In this document: positions 41,691 to 56,443 of the stretch, one piece after another | How positions within the stretch are numbered: position 1 is the stretch's first letter | How the letters are laid out: each line of letters starts with the position of its first letter | Position numbers and translations under genes: made by a program | Notes under the pieces: model-generated | The model's input: only the letters and a program-made list of their open reading frames with translations | Told to the model about the DNA's origin: nothing | Database searches by the model: none | Source: Echiichthys vipera | Taxonomy: Eukaryota; Chordata; Actinopteri; Perciformes; Trachinidae | DNA length: 64,000 nucleotides | Reading direction: 5' to 3' | Assembly (NCBI GenBank): GCA_963691815.1 | Contig: OY829661.1 | Location: forward strand, 24,306,500-24,370,499

Positions 41691-42483
41691 CTAGGCTAGT
41701 ATGTTCATTCTAAAGTCTAAATTTGCTCATGTGGAGGTGATCATCCTTTGACTTTCATTGCCTCTTAAACCACACAGAAATGAGAGAACCTGCCAAAATG
41801 TGAACAATTACAACTCAACTAAAATTAAATTAAACTGGTAAATTACCGTTATTATGACTTTTTTCCTCTTTTGATGTTAATTTTGCATTTAAAAAAGTCC
41901 AAGTATCTCTGCTAAGTTGTTTGTTCCAGGCAACAGTGGCGGTCCACGTTCCCTCTGCCAATATTTAATGGTCATGTACAGTGGTTTCTGCAGCTATTGA
42001 GAGACAACAAGCACTGGATAAATATGTGTGTGTGTGTTTTTTATAAGCTGAATATAAATGAAGTATATCGCTAAGTTTCCAGAACCTTAGAGCCCTCAGA
42101 CTGAGCTGAGCTTGTCCATAAATCTCCATCGTAATGAGGTTTTCTTCCAGGGAGCCTCGTCTTGGTGGATTTTATGACTTCATACATAATTATGATGGTA
42201 ACTGCACATGATAACAGCTGTGAGAGGAAAGTGAAACCCGAGCAAAGTAACTCTTGTGTTGATGTGGAGTGAAATACAGGGGAGGTTTTGTTCTACGGGA
42301 CATTTTATCAAATCACTTTGACATATTAACAAGACCTCTCTCCTATGAGTTTCAGGAGACGCTTGAGTCAGATTGTGTTATTATGTAAAAATGAAGCGTA
42401 TGTCTTCATACACAGGTGTCAGGTGTCGCAATCCTACAAGGAATTAATATAAAACATCTCACGCATTAATTACCTAATTTACC

Positions 42484-42515
42484 TAATTTACCCTCAGGGA
42501 TTAATAAAGTTATCC
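42484..42515 (+). mobile_element. Retroelement 3'-tail fragment adjoining (TATC)n
   Basis: TAATTTACCCTCAGGGATTA then ATAAAGTTATCC. This is the familiar end of fish non-LTR elements (AATTTCCCC...GGGATnAATAAAGT) directly before a tetranucleotide array. Confidence 0.55.
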
Positions 42516-42935
<420 letters not shown>

Positions 42936-44111
42936 AAGGTATACTCATTTACAGATTCTTACTTGTATTTTGGGTTTCTACTAAAACATGTTTAAATGCT
43001 TTAATGTTCAAAAAAATAGTCTTTTTCTCATCCTGTCTGTCTGAATTTACCTGTATTCCCCCTCTGTCTGAAACACTCAATTTTAGCGCCTGTCCCTTTA
43101 AGACCCCCTCCTGAAAAAGCCCAGTCTGCTCTGATTGGTCAGCGTTTTCGTGTTTGCTGCATGTGCACTCTCAGCGTCTCATTGCAGCCGAGGGATGACT
43201 GTAACAGCACTGCAGCTGCACTTTCTACCTAACAGAACTGAATTACCAGTCGGACAGTTTTTGGCTAAATTCTATCAAACTTTCTGTTTAACCTACAAAT
43301 ATAAACGACGGTGTAATGGTTAAAGTTAATTTAATGGTGTTAAACTAAAGTCTAACTTCTTATCTTTGTAACCAAGTATCGTTTGAACGGCCTAATTTAT
43401 CTTTGTGTTTACAAGAGTGGGCAAAAGGACGCTAACACTGCTGAATTAGCCGCGTGCTCCTCTCGGCCCTAGTAGAACACCACCGGTCCCTAAACACTGG
43501 GAGCTGCAGGTCATCCACATTAACATCAATGCTGTCAAAACATCCAGGACAATACTTCAGTCCTTCACAATAAAATCTCACGCTTTGAAAGCTCCAAAAA
43601 ATACCATAATGTTTTCTTAACTTCCATTTTTAATGTAAACCACCACCTGAGCCGCTCAGACTGAGCGTCGCCCAAACGTTCTTACTGCTTTCTTTCATCA
43701 AGGTCACTTTCGTATACGAATTTGACATGTAAATATGAAAATAACAAATATGAAACTTCACTTGTGTATTCTTTGAAGTGTATAAATAAATTCTACTTGC
43801 ACTTCGGTGGCGATCATCCAGTAAAAGCACCATGAAAAGACTGGAAACTGCGGCAGACCAGACCTGTCCGGATAGGGCTAATACCAGCGAACGGCAACCT
43901 ACTGGTGATACAGTGACGTTCTATATAATATAGTTGTGACATCACAAGTGTACAAAAGTCCTGACGGCACATTTAAAGAGACAGTTTCTGAATACGGGCT
44001 GTGTGGATTGAGCGTTTTAATACTTTCACCATATATATATCTAGCACCTCAACCTGCTTCATAATCAAAAAGAAACAAGGTATTTCACCTTCCACAATAT
44101 GGGACCTTTAA
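42936..44111 (-). mobile_element. MITE family 2, copy B (longer form)
   Basis: Minus orientation. The 5' end at 44,111 reads TTAAAGGTCCCATATT. It continues through CAGCCCGTATTCAGAAACTG and TTGTGATGTCACAAC (44,005-43,935). The 3' half has GCTGACCAATCAGAGCAGAC and GGGGGAATACAGGTAAATTC (43,230-43,010) and a degenerate tail to 42,936. About 700 bp between the halves (43,230-43,930) has no counterpart in copy A at 14,830-15,217. The low-coordinate end runs into the (TATC)n array. Confidence 0.65.
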
Positions 44112-45969
44112 GAGAAAAGCTGGGTAACGATCATATGTTAACACGCCCAATTGGTTATACTTAAAGCGCACGTTAGGAAGCCGATTGCCCTTTAAAAGAA
44201 AACTCTGAGGTTGTGCGATTTCTCCTTTGATCATTCCTCTATTAGGCATTAACCAGTGGAAACAGACTATAACGGGTCAGAAGTTGTGACAACATAAGTG
44301 AGAGCTGGTGAGCGGAGCATGTGTTCATATGATCAGGTCAGCAGTTTACAGTTATCCTAGGTTAACTGTATTATTCCTGCTGTCGGCTTTTATTAACGTG
44401 AAATACTTTCCTGGAAACCTGCTGGGAGTAATCGTCTAGAAACAATAAAAGAAAGCAACTTTCCGCTAATGGAATGCAGCTTTGCGTTGAGCAGAGCGTC
44501 TCTCCGAGGATATTTGATTGGAGTTCAAATAAATTGGATCCTGCAATTAGTGGAAAAAGCTTTCTTTTCACGACGACGCACCATGTTACGTTTCCCTCGG
44601 CACGTGGTTTGGGAACAGGTGGGAAAATATGATGACCTAAAACATCATAGCAATTAGCTTTTCCTTTAAAAAGCACACACACACACTGTGAAATGCCTTT
44701 GATATGACGTTACGCCATCATTGCAGCACAGTGCAGGTCACATTTTGATGATGGACTGAGCTCCAAAGACTGCAGTGAGTTTCTACACAGCTATGAGTGA
44801 TTAAATGAGAAATTGCTGTTTTGGTCTTAATTATCCTCATTAAGGCTTATTTCATTCTATGAAAGTCCTAAGAGAGTGTTACACTGATTATCTATTTTCA
44901 ACATTTTCCCCCTCTTAACTAAACACTTTTATTTTGTTACTTTTTCAGAGTGACCAGAACGCATGCGACACATTGTAAAGTATGGTAATTTAAGTGAATC
45001 AATATCAGTGTGTTGACTGTTATGGAGAGATTCATTGCGCCATAATTGGAGTATTAACGGCCAAAAACACTTAGGCTGTAAAGGGACACGTGTTAATAAG
45101 AAATGAACTCTTTCACACCGTTTTAATGAGCGCTGCACGACACTGTGAGTTTTAAATGCTCTCAGATCTGATCGAAGATCGAAAGTCTCCACCTCTGCTG
45201 GTTTATCAGCTCACGGCGTCAACGTGTTGCACGCTGGATGACCTGCGCTGTCTTCTTCTGCTGTGAGAGCTGCGTTAGCCGCACAGCACACAGCGTCAGG
45301 TGGAGGACAGCATGCACGGACCTGACGGATTGGAACTCAATGGCCTGGCGTTCATCCTGGGTCGTAAAGTTTTACTGAGGTGGAATACCAACACGACGGG
45401 CTTACATTGGAATGAGTTGAAAGCCCTCTGCGTCGGGTTTGTACGTTTAAGGAGACCTTTTTAGTCCGTAACTAACGCCAAAGGCCCCTGACCGATCGTC
45501 AGTTTTTGACGCGTTGGGAGTGAGACTGTGTTGGGAATACGTAAAATTGCTGTGGCATTATGTACCACCTCAACGTAAAAGAATGTCCCACTGAGGTTCG
45601 CTCTGTCACAAACACTTCTCCGTGACACTGGTAGATCAGGATGGGGCCCGGCAGTTGGGGTGCACTTAAAACTGTGGTTGGCTTGGTAGTGATGCCAGCC
45701 CATGGCAGTGAAAGTGACACCCACACGGGCTAGGAACACAGCAGGGCGGCTCCAGTCTTCTCACCATCCTCCTTGCTGGATGTTGCGAACACCTGAGTCA
45801 GGTTATCAGGTGGCGCACTGAGGGTTTCTGTAGGATTTCTAACTCTGCTGCTCTCTATTACTGGCCTTTGCGCCACCATGTTAGTCCAGAAACCTTGGTC
45901 CATGGGTTGCAAATCAAACTGAATGAACGCTGAGTAGCTTTTAAGACATTGTATGGTGAACCAGTATCG
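44112..45969. other. No secure gene; possible degenerate element 45.4-45.95 kb
   Basis: Two adjoining minus-strand frames (45,912-45,730 and 45,739-45,461) overlap and look moderately protein-like (WTNMVAQRPVIES; WHHYQANHSFKCTP), but I do not recognise a family. The rest is unique sequence. Confidence 0.3.
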
Positions 45970-46720
45970 GCTAGTGATGTGAGGTGGATAAACAAAACGG
46001 TTCTTTTGAACGAAACAGTTCTTTGGTATGAATCAAGGGAACTGAGTCGGACTTGAGAGTCGCTCTTTGTATCATTGGTCACAAGTTTCAGTGCCTGCCC
46101 TAGATTCACAGATTCACAGTGCCGGGTTCACACTCGCATGAGCACTTTGTGGCACTTCCAGATCCTCCTGTGGCTGTGACTGTGACAACAGCAGCAGGAT
46201 ACACAGACGGCTGTCACACTGAAAACACACCAAACACGATTTTATTGACACTTTTATCCAACATGCGTGACAGGCAGGTGTGCGTACACGATGTCTGATC
46301 GATACATGCAGGTAAATAGTGACCCCACAGCCATCGAAAAAAAAAGGTGCGATGAACCGCTCTTTTGAATGGCTCTCTAAAAAGGAAACGGAGCCATGAG
46401 ATCCAGCTCCCACCAAAGAGCTGTAATTCATAAACATAATCCCGTACGGTAAAGCAGTGTTTCTCAAAGTGGGATCCTGAAATCCTCCTGACATAGCTCA
46501 ACAAATACTTAACTTTTTATATCCATAATAGTTAATAGATTACTTTCTAATCTAACAAATCTGCAAATATGTTTAATACATGCCTGATATATTTCTAAAA
46601 TATTTTCTGGTGTTCATGTAACTAATTAAATAATTTATTCCAAGAGACATACATAAGGGGGGCCCTGGTAAGTTCTCTACCGTGTAAGGGGTCCTTGGCC
46701 TGCACTCAAATGATGGAACA
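45970..46720. mobile_element. hAT-like repeat remnants
   Basis: CTAGTGATGTGAGGTGGATA, AACGGTTCTTTTGAACGAAA and AACCGCTCTTTTGAATGGCT are typical of one fish hAT group. CAGTGTTTCTCAAAGTGGGA at 46,455 resembles a second hAT-type terminus. No complete element or duplication could be drawn. Confidence 0.4.
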
Positions 46721-49888
<3,168 letters not shown>

Positions 49889-50135
49889 AATTCAATTCAA
49901 TTCAATTCAATTTTATTTACAGTGTCAAATCCTAACAAAAGTTATCTCAGGACACTTTACAGAGTAGGTAAAGACCACACTCTATGACTTATTTATGGTT
50001 TACATAGACCCAACAATTCCCCCTTGAGTACACAGTGGCGCTGAAAACCTTCCCTATAACAGGCAGGAAGGTCAGACAGACCCAGCTCTGTGGAGGACGG
50101 ACATCTGTCTGCACCGGTTGGGGAGGAAGAAAAGG
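49889..50135 (+). mobile_element. Teleost interspersed repeat with (AATTC)n end
   Basis: (AATTC)n then AATTTTATTTACAGTGTCAA, AAAGTTATCTCAGGACACTT, ACATAGACCCAACAATTCCC, CTTCCCTATAACAGGCAGGA and CATCTGTCTGCACCGGTTGG. The order matches a repeat I know from many percomorph genomes. The class is not certain. Confidence 0.6.
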
Positions 50136-50141
50136 AGAGAG

Positions 50142-50219
50142 AAAGAAGAAGAAGAAGAAGAAGAAGAAGAAGAAGAAGAAGAAGAAGAAGAAGAAGAAGA
50201 AGAAGAAGATGAAGAAGAA
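50142..50219. repeat. (AAG)n trinucleotide microsatellite
   Basis: About 24 units wedged between two interspersed repeats; it encodes the poly-Lys frame seen there. Confidence 0.97.
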
Positions 50220-50486
50220 TTACTTTATTAATTCTGCAATGGGAAATTTTTCACTCTAAAATTATTCATGTTACACACACACAGGCCCGCAATACACACA
50301 TGCACAAACAGGACCTATATACATGCAATTAATGGAGAGCTGTCAGAGCCTTGCTCAACAGCACCTCGGCAGTGCCCAGGAGATGAACTGGTACCTCTCC
50401 AGCCACCAGTCCACGCTCCATTCATGGTCCACACAGGGACTCGAACCGGCGAATCACCTTTTGGACTGAGCTACTGCCGCCCCCAA
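50220..50486 (-). mobile_element. tRNA-derived SINE
   Basis: On the minus strand it starts GGGGGCGGCAGTAGCTCAGT (A-box-like TAGCTCAGTCC) and GCCGGTTCGAGTCCCTGTGT (B-box GGTTCGAGTCC). It continues with GGTGGCTGGAGAGGTACCAG and CTGGGCACTGCCGAGGTGCT and ends AAATTTCCCATTGCAGAATT AATAAAGTAATTC against the (AAG)n tract. Both RNA polymerase III boxes are intact. Confidence 0.8.
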
Positions 50487-51060
50487 AGAGAGGAAAGACC
50501 GACAGTCCCAGAGATGCAAGACAAAACACAAAAGTAACAGTAACTATAATAATATCTATAGTAATGTGAGTATGACATATGTTATGGCAGTTAATACAGC
50601 AGAATAGTAGAAACAAGTACAGCTAGGGTTATAGAATATGACAATGATAATATTTACGGTGGTAAATATGATCACTAAACGCTAACGTCGATGATGACTT
50701 TGTAGATGACTGAGACCTGACACCACTCTGCTTCCTGGCACTCTTCAGTGAGCTTTTTAAAAAAACAGAAAAGACAGAGACCAAATTCCCTTTTCCACTT
50801 TTTGTATTTGTTCGTAAAAATATTATATTATTACACACATAAGTACAACCAGGGTGAAAACACCATCGCTGTCGTGGCTGGTAATCATAGATCGGCCCTT
50901 AGGTTGTGTTCAGGAGGACATATTTTAAAGATACATGCCAAAGTGCCACAAATGGTCTTCTCCCGGTGAAGGTGAGGGATGGGACACGCCTGAGCTGTGG
51001 TGACATGGTTTCTACGTCTACCTCTACTGCCAAAATCCCCCCGAAATAATCTATTAGCAT

Positions 51061-51115
<55 letters not shown>

Positions 51116-51704
51116 CACAACCACACACGCAGTAAAGCTGGCGACCCGCCGGTGTCAGACAGATAAAAGCAGTTTGTCTAAGTCCTTTTGTAGCGGTGAA
51201 TTCCCTGTCAGTTTTGTTAACAGTGAATTGTGTTCATGTTTTTATTGCCAGAAGGAAACAGTTTACAGAGTTCTGCTTGCTGAGTGGAAAATATGACAGA
51301 TGCCTTGGACGCGACTCCGACATGTTCAGGGTTTGAGTTATTCTAAAGGGGTCGTCTGGGTTTTGGAGTGAGCAGGAGTAGCAGAGCAGAGGAATTCATA
51401 TTAATGCAATAAACTTACACCGTCCATGTTTGTTCAGATGGTTTTCCTTGTGGTGAAGAGGGAGATCAAATGGGCACATCAATTCTAAATTGTCCGTACA
51501 TGTTACTGATGTGGGGCTCGCTCTCTGGATAGTAGAATAACTCAAATCTATGGCTCCAGTGGGCCTTTGGACAAACACAACTGTGATGGTGGACAACAAA
51601 GACCGCGGATTCTGACATTCAGACCCTCTGAATCGATACCAGACACCGGCGACGCCACCATCCCAGAACGCCCTCAGCTTTGAAGAAGTTCAGGAGTTCA
51701 GTTT
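50487..51704. other. No gene seen
   Basis: Unique sequence apart from the CACG array. Confidence 0.4.
51061..51116. repeat. (CACG)n tetranucleotide microsatellite
   Basis: Fourteen near-perfect GCAC/CACG units. Confidence 0.98.
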
Positions 51705-51951
51705 TTAAAGGAGTATTTCAACAGTTTGGAGAAAATAATATATGAGTAAGAGGAGAAGACTGATCCCAGGTTCATGTTTGTTCGGTAAATATGAAGCTAC
51801 AGCAGCTTGTTATCTTAACGTCGAGACTAGAAACCGGGAGAAACAGCTTGCCTACCCAAAAGTAAAAATGAACAGGCGAATAACGTACACAGTGAGAAAT
51901 TATGTGTTAATGAGGTGCTGGTAGATTAATTTTGTTACCTTAGCCGGATAG
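51705..51951 (+). repeat. Interspersed repeat family 7, left half (split by Penelope insertion)
   Basis: GAAACCGGGAGAAACAGCTT, GAGGTGCTGGTAGATTAATT and TTGTTACCTTAGCCGGATAG. It continues after the insertion at 52,668 with CGGATAGCTGTTTCCCCAGT. Related copies lie at 54,055-54,390. Confidence 0.65.
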
Positions 51952-52329
51952 GAATGCAAAGATCTTTACATTGGAGAAACAAAACAACCACTGCATAAAC
52001 GCATGACCCAACACAGGAGAGCTAACTCCTCAGGCCTGGACTCGGCTGTCCACTTACACCTCAAGGAGAAAGCCCACTCCTTTGATGACAACAATGTCCA
52101 AACCCTGGACAGAGAGGACAGATGGTCTGAAAGAGGAGTAAAAGAAGCCATCTATGTAAAAGTAGAGAAACCATCGCTAAACAGAGGAGGAGGGCTGAGA
52201 CACCACTTATCTCCAATTTACAATGCTGCCCTTTCAGCCCTTCCCAGGAGATTCAACAATCTAACCTCAAAGAACAACTGTTCACAAATGTCCTCCTGGG
52301 ACTCCAACGACTGTTGTAAGACTCAATAG
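51952..52329 (+). pseudogene. C-terminal GIY-YIG endonuclease segment of a Penelope-like protein
   Basis: Translating in frame from 51,952 gives ECKDLYIGETKQPLHKRMTQ, HRRANSSGLDSAVHLHLKEK, REDRWSERGVKEAIYVKVEK and PSLNRGGGLRHHLSPIYNAA. YIG is the second half of the GIY-YIG motif. The arginine in KRMTQH and the glutamate in the GVKEAIYVK segment are in the places expected for the nuclease core. The open frame runs from the insertion boundary to the stop at 52,329 with no internal stop, but the reverse transcriptase and the first (GIY) strand are absent because of 5' truncation. There is no native start; the first Met at 52,003 is incidental. The encoded piece cannot be a working retroelement protein. 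Confidence 0.85.
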
Positions 52330-52480
52330 AGCACTAAGAAAGTCGAAACCAAGTGCCCACCAACGACGGCCACTCTAACCCCGGTTGTTGGCACTTGGAG
52401 CACAAAGGGTTTCAGTGACATCATCAGACTTGTGAGAGGTTAAACACCTGGATCTCACACCAGCTAGTTGGACCAGTGTC

Positions 52481-52562
52481 AGCCTGGTCCTGGTCCTGGT
52501 CCTGGTCCAGTCCCAGCCTGGTCCTGGTCCTGATCCTGGTCCTGGTCCAGTCCCAGCCTGGT
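52481..52562 (+). repeat. CCTGGT minisatellite inside the Penelope-like 3' region
   Basis: Tandem CCTGGT hexamers with two longer units (CCAGTCCCAGCCTGGTCCTG), about 82 bp. Confidence 0.9.
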
Positions 52563-52667
52563 CAGATGCGTACATGAACTGATGAAGCCTCTTAGATGCG
52601 AGTTGAAACGTCTTCCTGGACAAATAACCGAGTCCAGTTGCTTTGGACTGAAATTGTGTTGAGGATT

Positions 52668-52770
52668 CGGATAGCTGTTTCCCCAGTCTTTGGTCAGCTA
52701 AGCTATCCAAACTGCTAGCTGTTGCTTTATATTCAGCATACCAATATGACAGTGACTATTTAAAATTCAT
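52668..52770 (+). repeat. Interspersed repeat family 7, right half
   Basis: CGGATAGCTGTTTCCCCAGT, CAGCTAAGCTATCCAAACTG, CTAGCTGTTGCTTTATATTC and ATATGACAGTG continue the family interrupted at 51,951. Confidence 0.65.
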
Positions 52771-53528
52771 TCCCTGTATGTGTGTCATGTTCGTTACTCC
52801 ACTGCCCTGCATCTTTAGGACTAGCAGCAGGTCCTGAATGTAATTACACATTTAGAAAATGGGTGAAGTGAACGTGAACACAGATTATGACTCCAAGACG
52901 CTACGACGGCATTTTTCAGGCGGACAAATCAGTAGAAAATTCACTTTGTCTGAGACATTTTTCTGTCTCTGCGACAAACTCTTGTGATATTTTGGGAAAG
53001 CAGCTAAGCTAACGTGTGCCATATACAGTATGTGATATTGTGTTGAAGTTTGGGGAAATGTATATAAACAAATATAGATCCTTTAATTAAACTTCAGAAG
53101 AGTTATTAGAATAATAAATAAATCCAGTTATCATGAATCTACTAACCAGGTGTTTATCGACTCCCGTACCTTAAATTTTTATGATATTGCGTATTTATAA
53201 AACAATGGAAATACTGTTTCGAGTTAAGAATAAAAGCCTTCCTGTTCCTACTTAACATTTTTTTTAAATTAAGAGAAGGAAATAATAATTTAAAAAGGGT
53301 TGTGCATCTTTGAAACCTGTAAAGCGAGAACAAATGTTAAATACAGATGTGTTTCAGTTGTGGGAGTTAAACGGTGGAAGGGTTTGTGTGATGAATTGAA
53401 AATGTGAAGCTCTCTGTTGAGTTTTTAAAAAGTGGTGAAGTGTAAAATAATTAAGGATTACAATGTAAAGTGATTCATATGTAAAACAAATAGGGATTAT
53501 GATTTAGAGGAATGTTTTTTTTAATGTA

Positions 53529-53559
<31 letters not shown>

Positions 53560-54054
53560 TATTATTTCTTTTTTGCATTGCTGATATTCTGGGTTATCTT
53601 ATTTTAATGGATTATATATGATAGGCAAAAATAAGCTTTGGCTTCAGTCTGTTCCTTTTTCCGTTGCTGTTTGTACATTTTTATTATGTAAAATAATTCC
53701 TTTTTTTTAAAACCGAAATAAAACGATTCATTCTTCCATTCAACATTCACAGACGCCTCAAATAGGCGAACATGTTTTTTTGTAAATATCTAATCTTAAC
53801 AAAATAAAATATAATTAAATTATGCACACATAACTTTTCATCCTTCCGGATGTTCACTTCACTTTCAAAAGAGGCCGCGCCCGTTTAGTGTGTACCGCGT
53901 AGCTTCAAATATCTCTGGAGAATCTTTGACGGCATCGATCTTCAAATGTAAATCCCAAAATGTTAAAGTTTTTAAAACGAAGAGAACTCTGGTGTGGTTT
54001 GCCAGCCAAACAATGAGAGATGGTCATTTATTTTTATTAATGCCAAAAGCATTT
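52771..54054. other. No gene seen
   Basis: AT-rich. Contains a (TTA)n tract at 53,527-53,566. Numerous AATAAA-like hexamers are expected from composition. Confidence 0.4.
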
Positions 54055-54390
54055 ATTCGGATATAACATGTAAATTAATGAGCTTCAGTGGTGCTGGTCA
54101 GCAGATTCGATGTTAACCCACTGTACCTTTAAGCTTAGCTAAGCTAACCAGCTGCTGGCTGTATATTTATTGTACCGAAATAAGAGTGATGTCATCTACC
54201 GCTCGACAAGAAAGCAAATAAGCATGCTCCACAAAACGTTTATATAGAGAACAGTCAAGTAGCACTGTAAAGCAACGTTTCCAGTCTTTGTGCTACGTTA
54301 ACTGGGAGCAGATTCAGCATACAAAGATGAGAGTGGTACTATCAATCTTGTCATCTAACTATCGAAAAGAAAGCAAATAAGGTCTGAGTA
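54055..54390 (+). repeat. Interspersed repeat family 7, two tandem partial copies
   Basis: 54,055-54,240 has AGCTTAGCTAAGCTAACCAG, CTGCTGGCTGTATATTTATT and GAAAGCAAATAAG. 54,275-54,390 repeats the order with CCAGTCTTTGTGCTACGTTA, ATGAGAGTGGTACTATCAAT and GAAAGCAAATAAGG. Confidence 0.6.
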
Positions 54391-55535
54391 TTCATTTGTA
54401 CCTTCTGACTCACATTTCTATTTAGTGGGCTGCTACCTGAAGGTGCACAGATCACAGGTCCTCTAAAGCTGGATACAATGCCTGGCCACTGGATAGTACC
54501 ACAGCTCGCATATCTCCGAGCCTAAGATCTCCTCCTCTCCGTCTGAGTGAGGTGGACAGGGAAAAGTAGAGTCAACACTGATGGCTCCCACATGTGGCTG
54601 TGAAAAAGCAGCTGAGACTGTGTATTTCAAACAGCAAGGAGGAGGTCTTCAGGCAGAGGGACACAAGGCATGACTGAGTGTGCAAATACGCACAAGGTGT
54701 TGATGTAGTGCCGAGCGTGTACGCACAGTCACGCACACACCCTCCTAAGCAAAGCCGTGCACGAGGTTCTCACAGTACAAACAGGATCAAATGTGTGGTG
54801 TGTCTTCAAGCTTTGTCTTCATGCCCTATCATCTTGCATGTATGGATTATGGTCATTTTAAAGTGGGTAATAGGTTGACTGATTTATATCTTGTGGTACT
54901 GCAACTTCTGACCTTTTAGCCTAAAGCATTTCATCTGAATCCGTATACTTTCGGTAGGATTGGGGCCAGCTCACCCCATTTTCTTCCTTCTATTCCTGAT
55001 CAGTCTCTCAAATCAGGTCCTTTCTGGCATGACTTCCACGCACCGGCCACACAAAAGACGCAAAGTGGTCACACAAGCTTCACAGACTAAAGTGTGGGGT
55101 CCTTTTTTTGTCACACTCCAATGTCAATTTTGTTGCTTTGAGATACCGTACAGTGATGAACAATTATCTTTAAAGCTCATATAGTCACACAGAAACTGTC
55201 TAAATGGAGAAACATTACAGCTCTTTTAGAGAAAAATAGGGCTTCAGAGTGCTTTTGAGAGAAGTGACCCCTCAACATGTCAGTATGACTTATTGATTGG
55301 ACTCATTGTGCTTCCCATGATGACATGACACTGCAGAGGAGCAACTCAGGTGAATATTCTGGCCTCCGTAAGAGCGCTCCGTCTGCCCGACGTTTGAGGT
55401 AAACTGCTCTCCTGCCTTCACAGATTTGATTTCCTAAGCTCAGGCATTCGTATTATTTGTTTATATTGAGAAGCTTTAATTTTTCAAAGCGTCGAAATAA
55501 AGATGGCATTTCCAAACTGACCACGATCGACGAGC
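54391..55535. other. No gene seen
   Basis: Unique sequence without repeat or coding signature. Confidence 0.4.
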
Positions 55536-55905
55536 TTCAAAGATATAATCCGTAAGATTTTCATAATTTTGAAGTTACTATCTATCAAAGAGTGAGTTAA
55601 CTAAGGTGACTGATCATATGACCCACTGATTAAAGCACTTGTTGCCTCTTTGCCTAGTATTCCAATCTGTGTCGTCATTACCTCATTCATTCATTCATCT
55701 TCAACCGATTATCCCTGTCAGGGTCGCGGGGGGCAGGAGCAGATCCCTAAATGTAAATGCGCCGCCATGTAAGTGACGCTGCTGATAGAGGTTTGTCTGC
55801 AGGTTGAGCTCGTCACTGCCGGTTACGCTACGTTTCAGTTGTAATCATAAATCGTGAACTTCCAGCCTCTGAGTCCTGCTTGTAGTAAGGGCAGAAGTGT
55901 AATAT
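55536..55905 (-). mobile_element. TTAA-type MITE, family 1, copy 3 (truncated, interrupted)
   Basis: Minus orientation. ATAATCCGTAAGATTTTCAT and AGAGTGAGTTAACTAAGGTG ACTGATCATATGACCCAC match the inverse of copy 2. The match resumes with CTAAATGTAAATGCGCCGCC and CCTCTGAGTCCTGCTTGTAG. It stops near 55,905, so the other end is missing. A foreign L2-like tail sits at about 55,684-55,745. Confidence 0.75.
55684..55745 (-). mobile_element. L2-like tail fragment nested in MITE copy 3
   Basis: CATTCATTCATTCATCTTCA, CCGATTATCCCTGTCAGGGT and CGCGGGGGGCAGGAGCAGAT match the 3' end of the elements at 19.2 and 62.2 kb. Only about 62 bp remains. Confidence 0.65.
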
Positions 55906-56394
55906 ATCATATAGACAATATCTGTTTATAGAGGCGACCATCTCTTAACTCCATTCTCGTGGCTCAAGTTGCTAATTTAGATAGTAAACAATGCCTGCTG
56001 CTCGGATGAGGAAGTCTTAGCCTGGGCATCTGTGGGCTTCACCGTGAAGCCCGAAATATTGGCCGCTGCCTCCACAGGCTAAATCGTCATCAGACCGATA
56101 TCTGATAGGTTCCGAGATTGGGGTACATTGACTTGGAAGCATGAACGACAGTACAGAAAACGCGTGCTAATCGAGTTCCTTGGTAGTTACAGAGCATGTA
56201 ACCACACAACCGCGATGCGAGTGGTTTCCAACCAACATCCTTTTTTGCATCAAACCCACCCCCAAAGTCACCGAGCTCCACCTCTGGCGACCATGATGAC
56301 GACCATGACCACCCAAAAATAAAGTAATAATACATAATTGAAGCTCTTACTATATCTCGATGACAAGCTGCTAAAATAAACCACACAGAACCCA
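55906..56394. other. No gene seen
   Basis: Unique sequence downstream of the putative FCHO2-like polyadenylation site. Confidence 0.4.
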
Positions 56395-56403
56395 CTTAGT
56401 CAT

Positions 56404-56443
56404 TTTAATATATTTGTATATATTCATATATTACACATTTAAT
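56404..56443 (-). promoter_or_regulatory. Candidate polyadenylation signals of the FCHO2-like gene
   Basis: Read on the minus strand, ATTAAA occurs at 56,443-56,438 and again at 56,409-56,404. A GT-rich stretch (GTGGGTTCTGTGTGG) follows at about 56,395-56,381, the usual place for a downstream element. A canonical AATAAA at 56,620-56,615 could serve a shorter transcript. Assignment to this gene is inference. Confidence 0.4.

Larger units (their letters stand above)
51952..52667 (+). mobile_element. 5'-truncated Penelope-like retroelement
   Basis: A GIY-YIG-bearing coding end (51,952-52,329), then a 3' non-coding part with GCACTTGGAGCACAAAGGGT, GTGAGAGGTTAAACACCTGG and GATGAAGCCTCTTAGATGCG AGTTGAAACGTC. 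It is flanked by CGGATAG at 51,945-51,951 and 52,668-52,674. Confidence 0.85.

Noticed and set aside
45461..46109. Chain of minus-strand frames that looks slightly protein-like
   Set aside because: Frames shift and stop, no family was recognised, and hAT-like repeat sequence begins next door. Not enough to call a gene or pseudogene.
46455..46720. Complete hAT MITE
   Set aside because: A terminus-like CAGTGTTTCTCAAAGTGGG is present, but no inverse partner or 8-bp duplication could be found, so only a remnant is reported.
50430..50486. tRNA gene on the minus strand
   Set aside because: A- and B-box matches are present but the acceptor and anticodon stems do not fold as a tRNA, and the body and tail are those of a SINE.
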